A stretch of DNA of 57,220 nucleotides from Bacteroidales bacterium. GTDB lineage: Bacteria > Bacteroidota > Bacteroidia > Bacteroidales > UBA932. Location: NCBI GenBank assembly GCA_017437125.1, contig JAFSBV010000005.1, forward strand, positions 1-57,220, given 5' to 3'. This document shows, one piece after another, positions 7,105-17,248 of this stretch (its first letter is position 1; each line of letters begins with the position of its first letter). A model generated the notes under the pieces. The model was not told the DNA's origin and searched no databases. It saw only the letters and a list, made by a program, of their open reading frames with translations. Made by a program: the position numbers and the translations under genes.

Positions 7105-9834
7105 TTACTTTCGGGCTTTCGTGGCCTTTTTAGCGGCCTTGGCAGCCTCTTTGGCTTTCTGCTTCTTATATTGCCTTACGTATTTATCAAGGGTCCTGCT
7201 GTCTTTTTCAGCCTCCTTTGCGGCTTTTTCGAGGGACTTGATCTTACGTTTGCGTTCCTTTTCCTTGCGTTTCTCCTCCTTGGCAGCAGCCTTTTCGGCA
7301 TCACGCTTGTCCAGTTCCGCCCAACGGGCCTCCTTATCCTCCTTACGCTTCTTGCGTTTCTCCTCCAGAGCCTCCTTCTTCTTAGCCTTTTCAGCAGCCT
7401 TCTGAGCCTTTATTTCCTCAGGAGTCAGGATCTTTTCTGCCTTGACCTCACCTGTCGAAACGGAATCCTTGACCGCAAGACTGTCATTCACGGCCAAAGA
7501 ATCAGCTGCAGCCAGACTGTCAAGAGCCATTGAAAGAGAATCAGCCAAAGCAAGACTGTCCCTGACTGCAAGCGAATCCGCCATTGCCAGACTGTCAGCC
7601 AGTGCAAGCGAATCAAGACGGGCCCTTTCAGCTGCCTCCCTTTCGGCAATGGCCCTTTCACGCTCACGCACCGCACGAAGCGAATCCCTTACCTCTATCT
7701 GACGATAGACATCATTCATATATCCAGGGAAATATTTGTCGGTATTGGCAAACTTCGCCCTCGGACGAGCTGCATAACGGAGTCTCTCGCTCGGACGCAG
7801 AGCCAAAGGAGTAACTGCATTGCGATCGGCCGGACGTCTCTCTGGCTGCCAGTTGAAGCCTTTGAGACTACGTTCGTCTTTACGGAGCTGTACTACCGGA
7901 TAACCGTCATTCTTCGCCGTGTCAAAATAATATATCCTCTGGATTTCTCCATCCTTGAATACAGCCGAAAGCATCTTTGACTCGGTTTTGTTCACAGTCG
8001 CAAGAGTTCCGTTCTCCTCAAGATAGAAGAGCGCAGTAGCACCTCCAAGCACATCAAAACGCTCAAGACCACCCTTGTCATCGAAATATGCCAGCATTTC
8101 CGCACCCTTGATCTGATCGTAATGGGTCGTATCTTCCTCAATGGTAATGAATGCATTCGACATAAGGCTGGCCTTCTCCATCGCATTGTTCCTCACCACA
8201 AGGGAAATGCTGTCAGCCGTATATTGACGGGTTATCTCCTGCCATACGAAAGGTTCCTTGAAGAGACGCGCGAGCGAATCCAGATCGCTGTAAAGAAGAG
8301 AATCACATACGACCTGCATATTCTTCTTATACAGCTTGACCTTTCCTATTGCCTCGAGAAAACCTATCTTGGTGGTGTCCAGAGGCACATCAGCCAGACT
8401 GTCTGTCACTTCCAACGAATCGGAAAGCATCAGCGAATCCGCAGCCATGAGTGAATCCGGAAGCATCAATGAATCCCTGATCATAAGAGAATCCGGTGTC
8501 ATCAGAGAGTCAGCTGGTTCCTTCAGTTCCTGAGATACCATCGGCGGTACCGGTCCGGCTGGAGCAAGAGTCTCAGGCGCAAGCATCAGGTTAGCCAGAC
8601 TGTCAACAACAGGAGCCGCATCCGTCGTATCGACACGATGTCTCATTGCAAGGGCATCAGGAGGTGCTGCCGAAAGCTTTCCTCTTCCCACCGCACCGGC
8701 CTCAGCACCCTTAGGACGATAGTTCGGATCATTCTTTCTTGCTTCCTCTGCCGCCTTCGCCGCTTCTTCCGCCGCCTTCTTCCTGAATGTACCGACAGGA
8801 TCCACCTCAAGCGAGCTCAGCCTCTTTCCTGCATCCTCGACAACAGCCGGCGGTATATCGCATTTCTTGAGAGTATAATACACGAGCTTTTCGGCACCGA
8901 GATATACGGTATCGATGGAACCGTCCTGCTCTTCCGCCTGGGAAATCACCGCAGGCTTGCGTGTCATGGTCACCTTTGACAGAGAATCGATATATTCAAG
9001 TCTTCCGGCAAGGGCAAATACATTACGGGTAGTATCGGTGATCTGGGCATTACCGAGCATCTCCACATCAGTCGTATTCCTGTAGAAGAAGAGACTGTCG
9101 CACCATCCTTCCTGATCGACAGACATGACATGCACATCATCGGCAAAGAAGAAAAGCTCCCTGCCTCTGTCATACCATCCTCTGTTGGAAGAAAGCATAT
9201 TGTCATCCTGCCAGGCATCGGTCGCAAAACCGAATGTAGCCAGATTGAGTTCGGACTCATAAACAAGTTCCCTCGTCTTGACAAATATGGAATCCGTGAA
9301 CATGTTCACGTCATTCTCGAAAGTGAACTTCTTGATCTTCGAATCATATGTTCCGTTGCGGCTCTCAATGATCTGTCCGTCCTTGTCACGCATGGATCCG
9401 CCATTCATAAATACAGCCACAGAGTCCTTGGTGTTATAATCCAGATGCCTGGTCCTCAGCGTATTATGATCCTTGTCGGTAAGCTGAACCACAGAACCTC
9501 TGAACTGAGCGAGATCCTCATTGATCAGATATGTAAGATTGTCACTCGTGAGTACCGTCTCATCCTGAAGGATGCTCACCTTTCCCCACGCATCAATGAT
9601 CTGTGTCTCCACATTCCACAATGCGGTATCACATATGAGATATGTATTGTTATGTAGAAATCGTGCCGGTCCTACCACCTTTCTGTAGCGTGCACCTTCC
9701 AGATCCACCATCTGGGCAGACTTGGAACTGAGCAAGACGACAAGACTGTCCCTGTCCTCCTGCTTCTGTGCATGAAGCGAAAGACATGACAGCAAAGCAG
9801 CCGCCAGAAAAACAAGTTTCTTCAAAAGGTGCAT
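7105..9834 (-). CDS. OstA/LptA-like protein with DSL repeats and basic tail
   Basis: This 909-residue exported protein has a signal peptide (cleavage after LSLHAQ) and an OstA-like beta-jellyroll N-terminal half (about 25-310), with repeated patterns such as DTALWNVETQIIDAWGKV and DDVHVMSVDQEGWCDSLFF. This places it with periplasmic LPS-transport (LptA/OstA) proteins of Bacteroidetes. Two low-complexity blocks of repeated DSL-containing pentamers/hexamers interrupt it (about 438-481 and 738-793). The last 110 residues are a Lys/Glu/Ala coiled-coil-like tail. It lies 12 bases behind surA as the last gene of the guaB-surA run. Usual OstA-like proteins are shorter, so the tail is lineage-specific. 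Confidence 0.8.
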   Translation of the reverse strand: MHLLKKLVFLAAALLSCLSLHAQKQEDRDSLVVLLSSKSAQMVDLEGARYRKVVGPARFLHNNTYLICDTALWNVETQIIDAWGKVSILQDETVLTSDNLTYLINEDLAQFRGSVVQLTDKDHNTLRTRHLDYNTKDSVAVFMNGGSMRDKDGQIIESRNGTYDSKIKKFTFENDVNMFTDSIFVKTRELVYESELNLATFGFATDAWQDDNMLSSNRGWYDRGRELFFFADDVHVMSVDQEGWCDSLFFYRNTTDVEMLGNAQITDTTRNVFALAGRLEYIDSLSKVTMTRKPAVISQAEEQDGSIDTVYLGAEKLVYYTLKKCDIPPAVVEDAGKRLSSLEVDPVGTFRKKAAEEAAKAAEEARKNDPNYRPKGAEAGAVGRGKLSAAPPDALAMRHRVDTTDAAPVVDSLANLMLAPETLAPAGPVPPMVSQELKEPADSLMTPDSLMIRDSLMLPDSLMAADSLMLSDSLEVTDSLADVPLDTTKIGFLEAIGKVKLYKKNMQVVCDSLLYSDLDSLARLFKEPFVWQEITRQYTADSISLVVRNNAMEKASLMSNAFITIEEDTTHYDQIKGAEMLAYFDDKGGLERFDVLGGATALFYLEENGTLATVNKTESKMLSAVFKDGEIQRIYYFDTAKNDGYPVVQLRKDERSLKGFNWQPERRPADRNAVTPLALRPSERLRYAARPRAKFANTDKYFPGYMNDVYRQIEVRDSLRAVRERERAIAEREAAERARLDSLALADSLAMADSLAVRDSLALADSLSMALDSLAAADSLAVNDSLAVKDSVSTGEVKAEKILTPEEIKAQKAAEKAKKKEALEEKRKKRKEDKEARWAELDKRDAEKAAAKEEKRKEKERKRKIKSLEKAAKEAEKDSRTLDKYVRQYKKQKAKEAAKAAKKATKARK

Positions 9835-9846
9835 AGGCCTGGAGGA

Positions 9847-11229
9847 TTACTTGCGGAACTTCTCATACCATCCCTCGCGCTGGAATTCGCAGTCCTTGAA
9901 TAGAGGATCAATGATGATGAGTGTGGATTTGATCTTCGAATTTATGAATTCATCGATAGCCTCGTTCTGCTTTGCCGTTCTGGCATCCTGCAGAAGAAGG
10001 GTATAGTCATTGGAGAATGCAGCCGGATGAGCAGGAAGAATCTTGTCAACCTTAATGATCTTGTAAACCGTATTTCCGTTGTTTCCTTCATTGTCAAGAG
10101 ACTCGAAAGGTTCAGAGATCTCACCTGGCTGGAGATCCTTGATAGCCGTATAATCCTGTGGCTTGAGCTGGTCGATCTCAAAATATGTAGATCCCGAATA
10201 CGGATCGGCCATCTGGCCGCCGTTTGTCCTTGTTGCAGGGTCCTCCGAATAGAATCTTGCCGCAAGTTCGAATGTCACGGCCTCATTCGCGAGCTCTGTC
10301 CTGAGGCTGTCGAGCACGCGGAAACCGTTCTCCATATCCTCAGATGTATATTCCGGTTTGAGAAGGATATGACGTGCATTGAACATATCGCCCTTCTTCT
10401 CCAGTACCTCGATGATATGGAAGCCGTCAGGTGTCTCCACGATCTGTGAAACCACACCTGGCTTGAGTGCCATAGCAGCATCGGAGAATGCAGGCCAGAA
10501 GATTGACTTAGAGGCCATTCCGAGCTCGCCACCCTTACGCGCACTGCCCGGATCCTGTGAATATATTCGTGCCAATGTAGAGAATTTCTCACCGTTGATG
10601 ATACGCTCGCGGATTGCGAGAAGACGCTCCTTCACGGCAATGTTCGCAGCCTCACGATCCGGATATATGCATATCTGGCTGAGCTGATACATCTGAGGCA
10701 CTACCGGAAGATCAGCAGGATCGACCGAATCCACATATTTCTGCACATCATATGGAGTAAGCTCCGGTATCTTCCTCATCACCTCTGCCTGCATCTGCTG
10801 AGCGAGAGTCTTGTCAACGAGATCGTTCCTGAGCTCCTGACGAAGCTTATAAAGAGGCTTTCCGTACTGCTTCACAAGACCGTCCTCACCACCATAATAT
10901 GTCATGAGGTTAGCCATATAGTCATCGAGATTGCTCTCAACCATGGCATCGTCAACGACAAGCGAGTCAACGCGCGACTGCATAAGGAAAAGCTTGGTCT
11001 CCATCATTGTCTCGAGAAGCTCGCAACGGCTTGTCTTGTCTGACATATAGCCGAAGCTCTGAGCCTTCATTTCATCCTCGATGTCTGAAAGCATGATGAC
11101 TTCATTTCCTACCACAGCCACGGTCTTGTCGATAAGACCGTTCTGATATTTCTGTGCCGAAGCCGCTGCCGAAAAAGCCAGAACGGCCACAGCAGCAGTT
11201 AAAAACCTCATTATTCGGAGATCCTTCAT
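9847..11229 (-). CDS. surA: periplasmic peptidyl-prolyl isomerase/chaperone SurA
   Basis: This 460-residue protein has a signal peptide (AAVAVLAFSAAASAQ), a SurA N-terminal helical domain (about 25-170) and two parvulin-like domains. The first contains EKFSTLARIYSQDPGSARKG and GELG; the second begins at FNARHILLKPEYTSEDMENG. SurA chaperones outer-membrane proteins and isomerises prolyl bonds in the periplasm. It sits between a related lipoprotein gene and ostA, an envelope-biogenesis grouping seen in other Bacteroidetes. It starts at an ATG 37 bases after the preceding gene's stop. Confidence 0.92.
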   Translation of the reverse strand: MKDLRIMRFLTAAVAVLAFSAAASAQKYQNGLIDKTVAVVGNEVIMLSDIEDEMKAQSFGYMSDKTSRCELLETMMETKLFLMQSRVDSLVVDDAMVESNLDDYMANLMTYYGGEDGLVKQYGKPLYKLRQELRNDLVDKTLAQQMQAEVMRKIPELTPYDVQKYVDSVDPADLPVVPQMYQLSQICIYPDREAANIAVKERLLAIRERIINGEKFSTLARIYSQDPGSARKGGELGMASKSIFWPAFSDAAMALKPGVVSQIVETPDGFHIIEVLEKKGDMFNARHILLKPEYTSEDMENGFRVLDSLRTELANEAVTFELAARFYSEDPATRTNGGQMADPYSGSTYFEIDQLKPQDYTAIKDLQPGEISEPFESLDNEGNNGNTVYKIIKVDKILPAHPAAFSNDYTLLLQDARTAKQNEAIDEFINSKIKSTLIIIDPLFKDCEFQREGWYEKFRK

Positions 11230-11266
11230 ATATTCTTAAATTATCGCCACAAACGCGTGGCTCATG

Positions 11267-12130
11267 TTAGTCAATTATTACCAGTTGTCCGGTTTTGCGC
11301 GCGTCATTGAGCAAATCCTGTTCCAAAGTCGTGATCAGAGTCTGCTTGCGGGCACTTATTATCATATCCTTGATGGCCGGAGAACAATATTCGATCGGTG
11401 CTATATTCCCCTCCCTGATGATTTCGGATATATAGGCAAGGCTGGTAGTGCCCGTCGTGTCTGTGCTTTCTACCCATCCTCCCCTCATCATCGACATCAC
11501 CGAAGCATGGTCAGTCATGAATTCACGGGCCAATGTCGATATGTCGATCCATTCATTCCCCCATGTCGAGAACTTCAGGGCTGATGAATATGCCAGACTG
11601 TCCGCATCCACAAGATCCTGTACCTCCTCGGACGACATCTTCTTGCGTATCTTCGCGAGGCTCGGAGAATCCGAAGCTATCCTCAGATATCTCGCCTTCA
11701 CCACCGGGCGCTGAAGCACGAATTTCTCCCCATGCAAGGCGAAATATTCCTCAACCATCTCATCCGAAACCGCAGTATCAAGCCTTTCGTTGACATACAG
11801 CTGCTCGTATCTGTATTTCAGAAGAGACCTCCTGTAGTCCTCCAGCTCGCGGGTCACATCCTTTTCGGCCTTGGAGAGCTGTTCCTCAGCAATATTGAGG
11901 AAAACCTCATCCAATGCCCATGTATTTATATACTGTCTGGCAAGACGAACACTGTCCTCATAGGATACCCCCTTAGGAATCAATCGATTAAGTTCGCTTC
12001 TATACAATCTGGCCGTTCCGACTTCGGCAACCGCATCGTCATCATTCAAAAAGGATGAAATCGCCCTGCACGACGTCAACGCCGACAGGACGATCCCTAA
12101 GATTGCGATCGTATGGATAATCCGCTTCAT
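11267..12130 (-). CDS. SurA-N/PpiC-like lipoprotein without a clear PPIase domain
   Basis: This 287-residue lipoprotein (lipobox LSALTSC) has the sequence style of SurA/PrsA N-terminal chaperone domains: LYRSELNRLIPKG, then YINTWALDEVFLNIAEEQLSK and a long helical region. The residues after about 170 do not show convincing parvulin active-site motifs, so it may be a chaperone-only paralogue. It lies 7 bases behind guaB and in front of surA, all on the minus strand, so it is likely co-transcribed. A role in outer-membrane protein folding is inferred from family and context. Confidence 0.75.
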   Translation of the reverse strand: MKRIIHTIAILGIVLSALTSCRAISSFLNDDDAVAEVGTARLYRSELNRLIPKGVSYEDSVRLARQYINTWALDEVFLNIAEEQLSKAEKDVTRELEDYRRSLLKYRYEQLYVNERLDTAVSDEMVEEYFALHGEKFVLQRPVVKARYLRIASDSPSLAKIRKKMSSEEVQDLVDADSLAYSSALKFSTWGNEWIDISTLAREFMTDHASVMSMMRGGWVESTDTTGTTSLAYISEIIREGNIAPIEYCSPAIKDMIISARKQTLITTLEQDLLNDARKTGQLVIID

Positions 12131-12137
12131 GAGCAGA

Positions 12138-13697
<1,560 letters not shown>

Positions 13698-13756
13698 TCA
13701 GTTTCCTTGCAGCAGGATTATCTGAAATCGTTCATTGACCGAACGCCGGCGTTTCG

Positions 13757-13863
13757 ATTAGCAACGTAAATCATTTATAATCAACCGATTGCTGCATAAC
13801 CCTGCTGTCCCCGCCATGCAGGGTTATAGCGTATATCACTAATTGTCAGGCGGTTGCATTGCT
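13757..13863 (+). repeat. family A hairpin repeat, copy 2 (3' flank of RAYT 1)
   Basis: The core AACCCTGC-N12-GCAGGGTT (13798-13825) has TGTCCCCGCCAT in the loop. It is flanked by a GCAACGTAAA left end and a right end reading GGTTGCATTGC. The stop codon of the RAYT gene (13839-13841) lies inside this copy, so gene and repeat are physically fused. Confidence 0.85.
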
Positions 13864-14777
13864 CTCAAGCATAGAAACTTCTCGATCTGTCTCATGGAAG
13901 CGGACGTCTTTTGACGCAACTGCTGGGCGATTTCCAGCTTCATCGCTGGTGGAAGGATGGTGACTCTCCTGACCGGCACTATCTGACACTCATTTCTTAC
14001 AACTCTGATCATATCACGATAAACACTGTCTGGTTCCGGATGATACATCTCACGGATATCATGATCTGCACCGGATGTTGACTTCATGGCATGGAACATA
14101 TCCTCACAGCTTTCATAAAACGACAAAAGAGTCTTGGTGTCAAATGGCCAATACTGTCTGATGATATAATCCGTAAGATAGTCCTTTTCATCATTGTCCA
14201 GACGCGCAAACATACGTCCAAGCTGAGCATATGTCAGATATTCATTCTTTCTCCTGCTGCTTCTGACTTCCTGCATGACTTTTCTTAACCTGTTGCTGCA
14301 CAGATTCATAGGGACGGCTTTGGAAAAGGGATTTGCATTGCATATATAAGCCAGGAAATCCCATCTGTACTCCGGTGCATTGCCGCATAACTGCTTTTCG
14401 ACCGGGTTGTTGCCGATATAGACTATTGTCGAGCGTATCTTCTTGCCGCCTTTCTTTGGTGCACTTCCAAAGCTCTTGTGGAACAAAGGTCCATGTCTGC
14501 CCAGACTATGATTATATTCCAGAGCATATTGAGAAGAATAATGCCGGACAAATGAGCTTATCTGCTCCAATGATTCAGCCGACAGCAAAACATGAATGTG
14601 ATCAATCATCAGGCATAGCTCCAGTACGCACACATCGTATAGCCGGGATATTACAGAAAAGATTGTAAAGAAGACTATGAAATCTTCACGATCATAAAAA
14701 ATATTGAATCCAGACACCGTTCTCTGATAGATGTGCATACATTCGCCTGAAAAGAACTTCCTTTTTCTATACTTCAT
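13839..14777 (-). CDS. REP-associated tyrosine transposase (RAYT 1), Y1_Tnp/HUH family
   Basis: This 312-residue protein is a single-strand DNA nuclease of the IS200/RAYT type. The HUH motif is IDHIHVLL (His60, His62), and the likely catalytic Tyr120 lies in IVYIGNNPVEK. The C-terminal 30 residues (KLEIAQQLRQKTSASMRQIE) look like a DnaA-type helix-turn-helix, typical of Bacteroidetes RAYTs. A GTG-initiated extension to 14804 would begin inside the flanking repeat; the ATG at 14777 is preferred. Family A repeats lie at both ends, both in the same orientation relative to the gene. RAYTs are known to act on the palindromic repeats around them and are usually not self-mobile. This one looks intact. 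Confidence 0.88.
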   Translation of the reverse strand: MKYRKRKFFSGECMHIYQRTVSGFNIFYDREDFIVFFTIFSVISRLYDVCVLELCLMIDHIHVLLSAESLEQISSFVRHYSSQYALEYNHSLGRHGPLFHKSFGSAPKKGGKKIRSTIVYIGNNPVEKQLCGNAPEYRWDFLAYICNANPFSKAVPMNLCSNRLRKVMQEVRSSRRKNEYLTYAQLGRMFARLDNDEKDYLTDYIIRQYWPFDTKTLLSFYESCEDMFHAMKSTSGADHDIREMYHPEPDSVYRDMIRVVRNECQIVPVRRVTILPPAMKLEIAQQLRQKTSASMRQIEKFLCLRAMQPPDN

Positions 14778-14792
14778 ACAACTCTTCTTTTT

Positions 14793-14902
14793 GCAGTGCA
14801 ACACAACTTACTACCCCTCAAGCAGTTAGCTCACAACCCTGCTGTCCCAGCCATGCAGGGTTATACGATAACTGTTTGAAAATAAGCAGAATACGTTGCA
14901 CA
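14793..14902 (+). repeat. family A hairpin repeat, copy 3 (5' flank of RAYT 1)
   Basis: The core AACCCTGC-TGTCCCAGCCAT-GCAGGGTT lies at 14835-14862. The left end is GTGCAACACAACTT, the right end GAATACGTTGCAC, so the terminal GTGCAA/TTGCAC sequences are inverted. The start of the RAYT gene abuts this copy. The following stretch (14903-15080) is AT-rich with no gene; it contains AAAGAAAAATGTGACGAATT, which recurs near 18364. Confidence 0.85.
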
Positions 14903-15080
14903 GTTTGGTATTCTGCTCACATGGCGAATGTAGAGCACATAAGTGACAACGTGTTTAAGAAAAAGAAAAATGTGACGAATTTATTTTTAAAATTGAGGAT
15001 GAATTGAAAAAATACTCTATTTTATAAGTTCCCGAATCGATTGTTGCAAAGAACACTTGATACAGCCCCTTCCTCAAAGC

Positions 15081-15183
15081 AGCGCAATCTATTGACAGAC
15101 AGTAACTTAACGGAAAACCCTGCATGGCGAGAACAGCAGGGTTTCATCAAAAGTCACTAAAAATCAGAGAATTACATTGCTCT
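15081..15183 (+). repeat. family A hairpin repeat, copy 4
   Basis: This copy is in the opposite orientation to copies 1-3: core AACCCTGC-ATGGCGAGAACA-GCAGGGTT at 15116-15143. The ends are AGCGCAATCTATTG and ATTACATTGCTCT. It lies just downstream of the radical SAM gene. Confidence 0.8.
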
Positions 15184-15224
15184 AAACAACCGGGATTTTC
15201 ACTTGAGAGTTATTGACAGAAGAA

Positions 15225-16283
15225 TCAGCAGAGCCGTCCCTGCCAGGTCTGGCGTTCCTCAAGGCGCTTTTCGAGGAGACGGAGGAGCTCGACGTTGCGG
15301 ATGAGGCCCCACGGGGTTTCGTTCACGAAGCGCGGCGGAACTTCACCGACAAAACGCTCGATGAAGAGATTCGGACGCAGGCGCTCCAGCATATCGACGA
15401 AGAAATCCAGATATCCTTCAAGAGAAAATCGTTCGAAATCCTGCGGCTTTTCGGCATATTCCTGCTCCATGCGCGTGCCTTTGACGATCTGCAGCTGATG
15501 GAACTTCACCGACCTCAACGGAAGATCGTTGATGAGAGCACACGAATCCAGCATCATCTGACGCGTTTCCCCTGGAAGACCGAGAATGAAATGGGCACCG
15601 ACGTCTATGCCGCGTGACGCGGTCATATGGATGGCGCGACGGGCGGTTTCATAATCATGGCCGCGGTTGATGCGGAGGAGGGTCGCGTCGAAGCATGATT
15701 CAATACCATATTCGACAATCACTATCGGAGCGGTGCGGAGAGACTCCGATGAATCCACCATGCCATTCCCTTCAGCAGTCCGACATTCAGAGGACGATCC
15801 TGCCAGCTGACGACTCCATCCCGGAAGCACTTTCCCTGCTGCCAGATCAGCCAGATAATCAAGCTTTTCCTCATCCACGCAATCGGGACGTGTACCTATG
15901 ACTATGCCCACGACAGACGGATGCATCAGCGCTTCTTCGTACAGCTGACGCAGACGCTCCAACGGCGCATATGTATTTGAAAATGACTGGAAATAAGCGA
16001 GATAGTGTTCGGTAGTGCGATAGCGTACCTTATGGAACTCAATGCCCTCGTCCATCTGCTGATGAAGGCTCTTTCCGGCCGTACTGTACGACGGATGAAA
16101 GGCCGCATTATCGCAATATGTACACCCTCCGCGACCGACTTTTCCGTCACGGTTCGGACATGTGAAGCCCGCGTCAAGCACGATCTTCTGAAGGCGCTCG
16201 CCGTATTTCCGCTTGAAATATCCGACAAACGAATTGTATCTTTTCCCGTCGGGGAAACCGTATGATTCAAACTGTTCCTGCAT
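15225..16283 (-). CDS. radical SAM protein of the YhcC/TIGR01212 type
   Basis: This 352-residue cytoplasmic protein carries the radical SAM cluster motif in the form typical of this family: CPNRDGKVGRGGCTYC with Cys42, Cys54 and Cys57. Further family landmarks are IGTRPDCVDEEKLDYL and VEYGIESCFDATLLRINRGHD, followed by HFILGLPGETRQMM. A TTG start at 16298 is possible, but the ATG at 16283, 11 bases after the nitroreductase stop, is preferred. The family is widespread and its reaction is not firmly known, so no substrate is proposed. It is probably co-transcribed with the nitroreductase upstream. Confidence 0.88.
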   Translation of the reverse strand: MQEQFESYGFPDGKRYNSFVGYFKRKYGERLQKIVLDAGFTCPNRDGKVGRGGCTYCDNAAFHPSYSTAGKSLHQQMDEGIEFHKVRYRTTEHYLAYFQSFSNTYAPLERLRQLYEEALMHPSVVGIVIGTRPDCVDEEKLDYLADLAAGKVLPGWSRQLAGSSSECRTAEGNGMVDSSESLRTAPIVIVEYGIESCFDATLLRINRGHDYETARRAIHMTASRGIDVGAHFILGLPGETRQMMLDSCALINDLPLRSVKFHQLQIVKGTRMEQEYAEKPQDFERFSLEGYLDFFVDMLERLRPNLFIERFVGEVPPRFVNETPWGLIRNVELLRLLEKRLEERQTWQGRLC

Positions 16284-16294
16284 GGATGCGAAAG

Positions 16295-16828
16295 TCAATA
16301 TTCATTCCACGAAGATATTTCCTCCATAGGCTTGCGTACCTTGTTTCGTGTCGGAGCCGCAGGGTAACCCAATGAGATTATCAGCGGAATACGCTTCCCA
16401 CGCGGCACATTCAGTAGCTTCGCGATACGTTTCTCGTCGAACCAGCCCATGATGCATGTACCGAGCCCGAGTTCCGCAGCCTGAAGGCAGAAATGCTCAA
16501 CCGCCATACCCATGTCCAGCATGCAATAATCCTTGTTCTTCACAAGACTTCCCAGTTTTGCACTCGCATTCATCTTCTCCAGAACCACCGCAACAATCAC
16601 CGGCACACCGTGGGTGAACTTGTTCATTCCCAGACCTTCAGCCGCATCTGCCATCTCTGCCAACTTCTCCTTATCATCCACAACCACAAACTTCCACGGC
16701 TGCGCATTGCATGCCGAAGGAGACAATCTCGCCGCCTCCAGACATTTGATGACATCCTCTTTCGCAACCGGATCCGGAAGATATTTCCTGTCGCTCTGCC
16801 TTTTCAAAATAAGCTCTTCGAAATTCAT
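16295..16828 (-). CDS. nitroreductase family protein (FMN-dependent oxidoreductase)
   Basis: This 177-residue protein fits the small nitroreductase fold: RQSDRKYLPDPV near the N-terminus (FMN phosphate contact), LSPSACNAQPWKFVVV, and the C-terminal GLGTCIMGWFDEKRIAKLLNVP with ISLGYPA. Such enzymes reduce nitro- or quinone-type substrates with NAD(P)H; the physiological substrate is unknown. The frame is open to a TTG at 16858, but the ATG at 16828 fits the family start (MNFEELILKRQSDR). A -7 element TATCTTTG lies at 16847-16854 on this strand. A family A repeat lies just upstream. Confidence 0.9.
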   Translation of the reverse strand: MNFEELILKRQSDRKYLPDPVAKEDVIKCLEAARLSPSACNAQPWKFVVVDDKEKLAEMADAAEGLGMNKFTHGVPVIVAVVLEKMNASAKLGSLVKNKDYCMLDMGMAVEHFCLQAAELGLGTCIMGWFDEKRIAKLLNVPRGKRIPLIISLGYPAAPTRNKVRKPMEEISSWNEY

Positions 16829-16876
16829 GTTGATGTTCTTTGTATGCAAAGATAGCAAAAATCATTCAGCTTGACG

Positions 16877-16983
16877 AGTGCAACGTATTTTATTGATGTT
16901 CAGGCGATTAAACACTAACCCTGCATGGCTGGGACAGCAGGGTTTGGCAACAACCATCTGATTATCAGGACATTAAATTGCTC
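16877..16983 (+). repeat. family A hairpin repeat, copy 5
   Basis: The core AACCCTGC-ATGGCTGGGACA-GCAGGGTT (16917-16944) matches the consensus loop. The left end GTGCAACGTATT and right end AAATTGCTC show the inverted termini. It lies between the divergent nitroreductase and C40 peptidase genes. Confidence 0.83.
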
Positions 16984-17136
16984 TGACCAGACAGTCAAGA
17001 TGTAAATATTCCAGAAACCGCGGATGTTTTTCATGATATGATGAAAGAAATTATCTATTTTTGTCAGAAAGAAAGATTCCGAAAACGGTGTTGAGCGGCT
17101 GGCTGTTCATGAGCTTAGCGGGGAGAGGTAGCAAGG

Positions 17137-17243
17137 GAGCAACGCAAGTCGCTGAGACTCAAAGGAATACACCCAAACCCCGCATGGCGGGGACAGCAGG
17201 GTTATACGGTAAGTCATTGATTATAAGGAACATATATTGCACT
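17137..17243 (+). repeat. family A hairpin repeat, copy 6
   Basis: The core (17176-17203) has a C-for-T change in the left arm (AACCCCGC) against an unchanged right arm GCAGGGTT. The right end ATATTGCAC runs directly into the C40 peptidase start region. A -7 like box TATTTTTG lies at 17056-17063 upstream. Nothing else is seen in 16984-17136. Confidence 0.78.
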
Positions 17244-17248
17244 CTGGC

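Noticed and set aside
17081-17092. Isolated TTGAGCGG near family A copy 6 as a family B unit
   Set aside because: No paired arm (CCGCTCAA) follows at the usual distance, so chance is likely.
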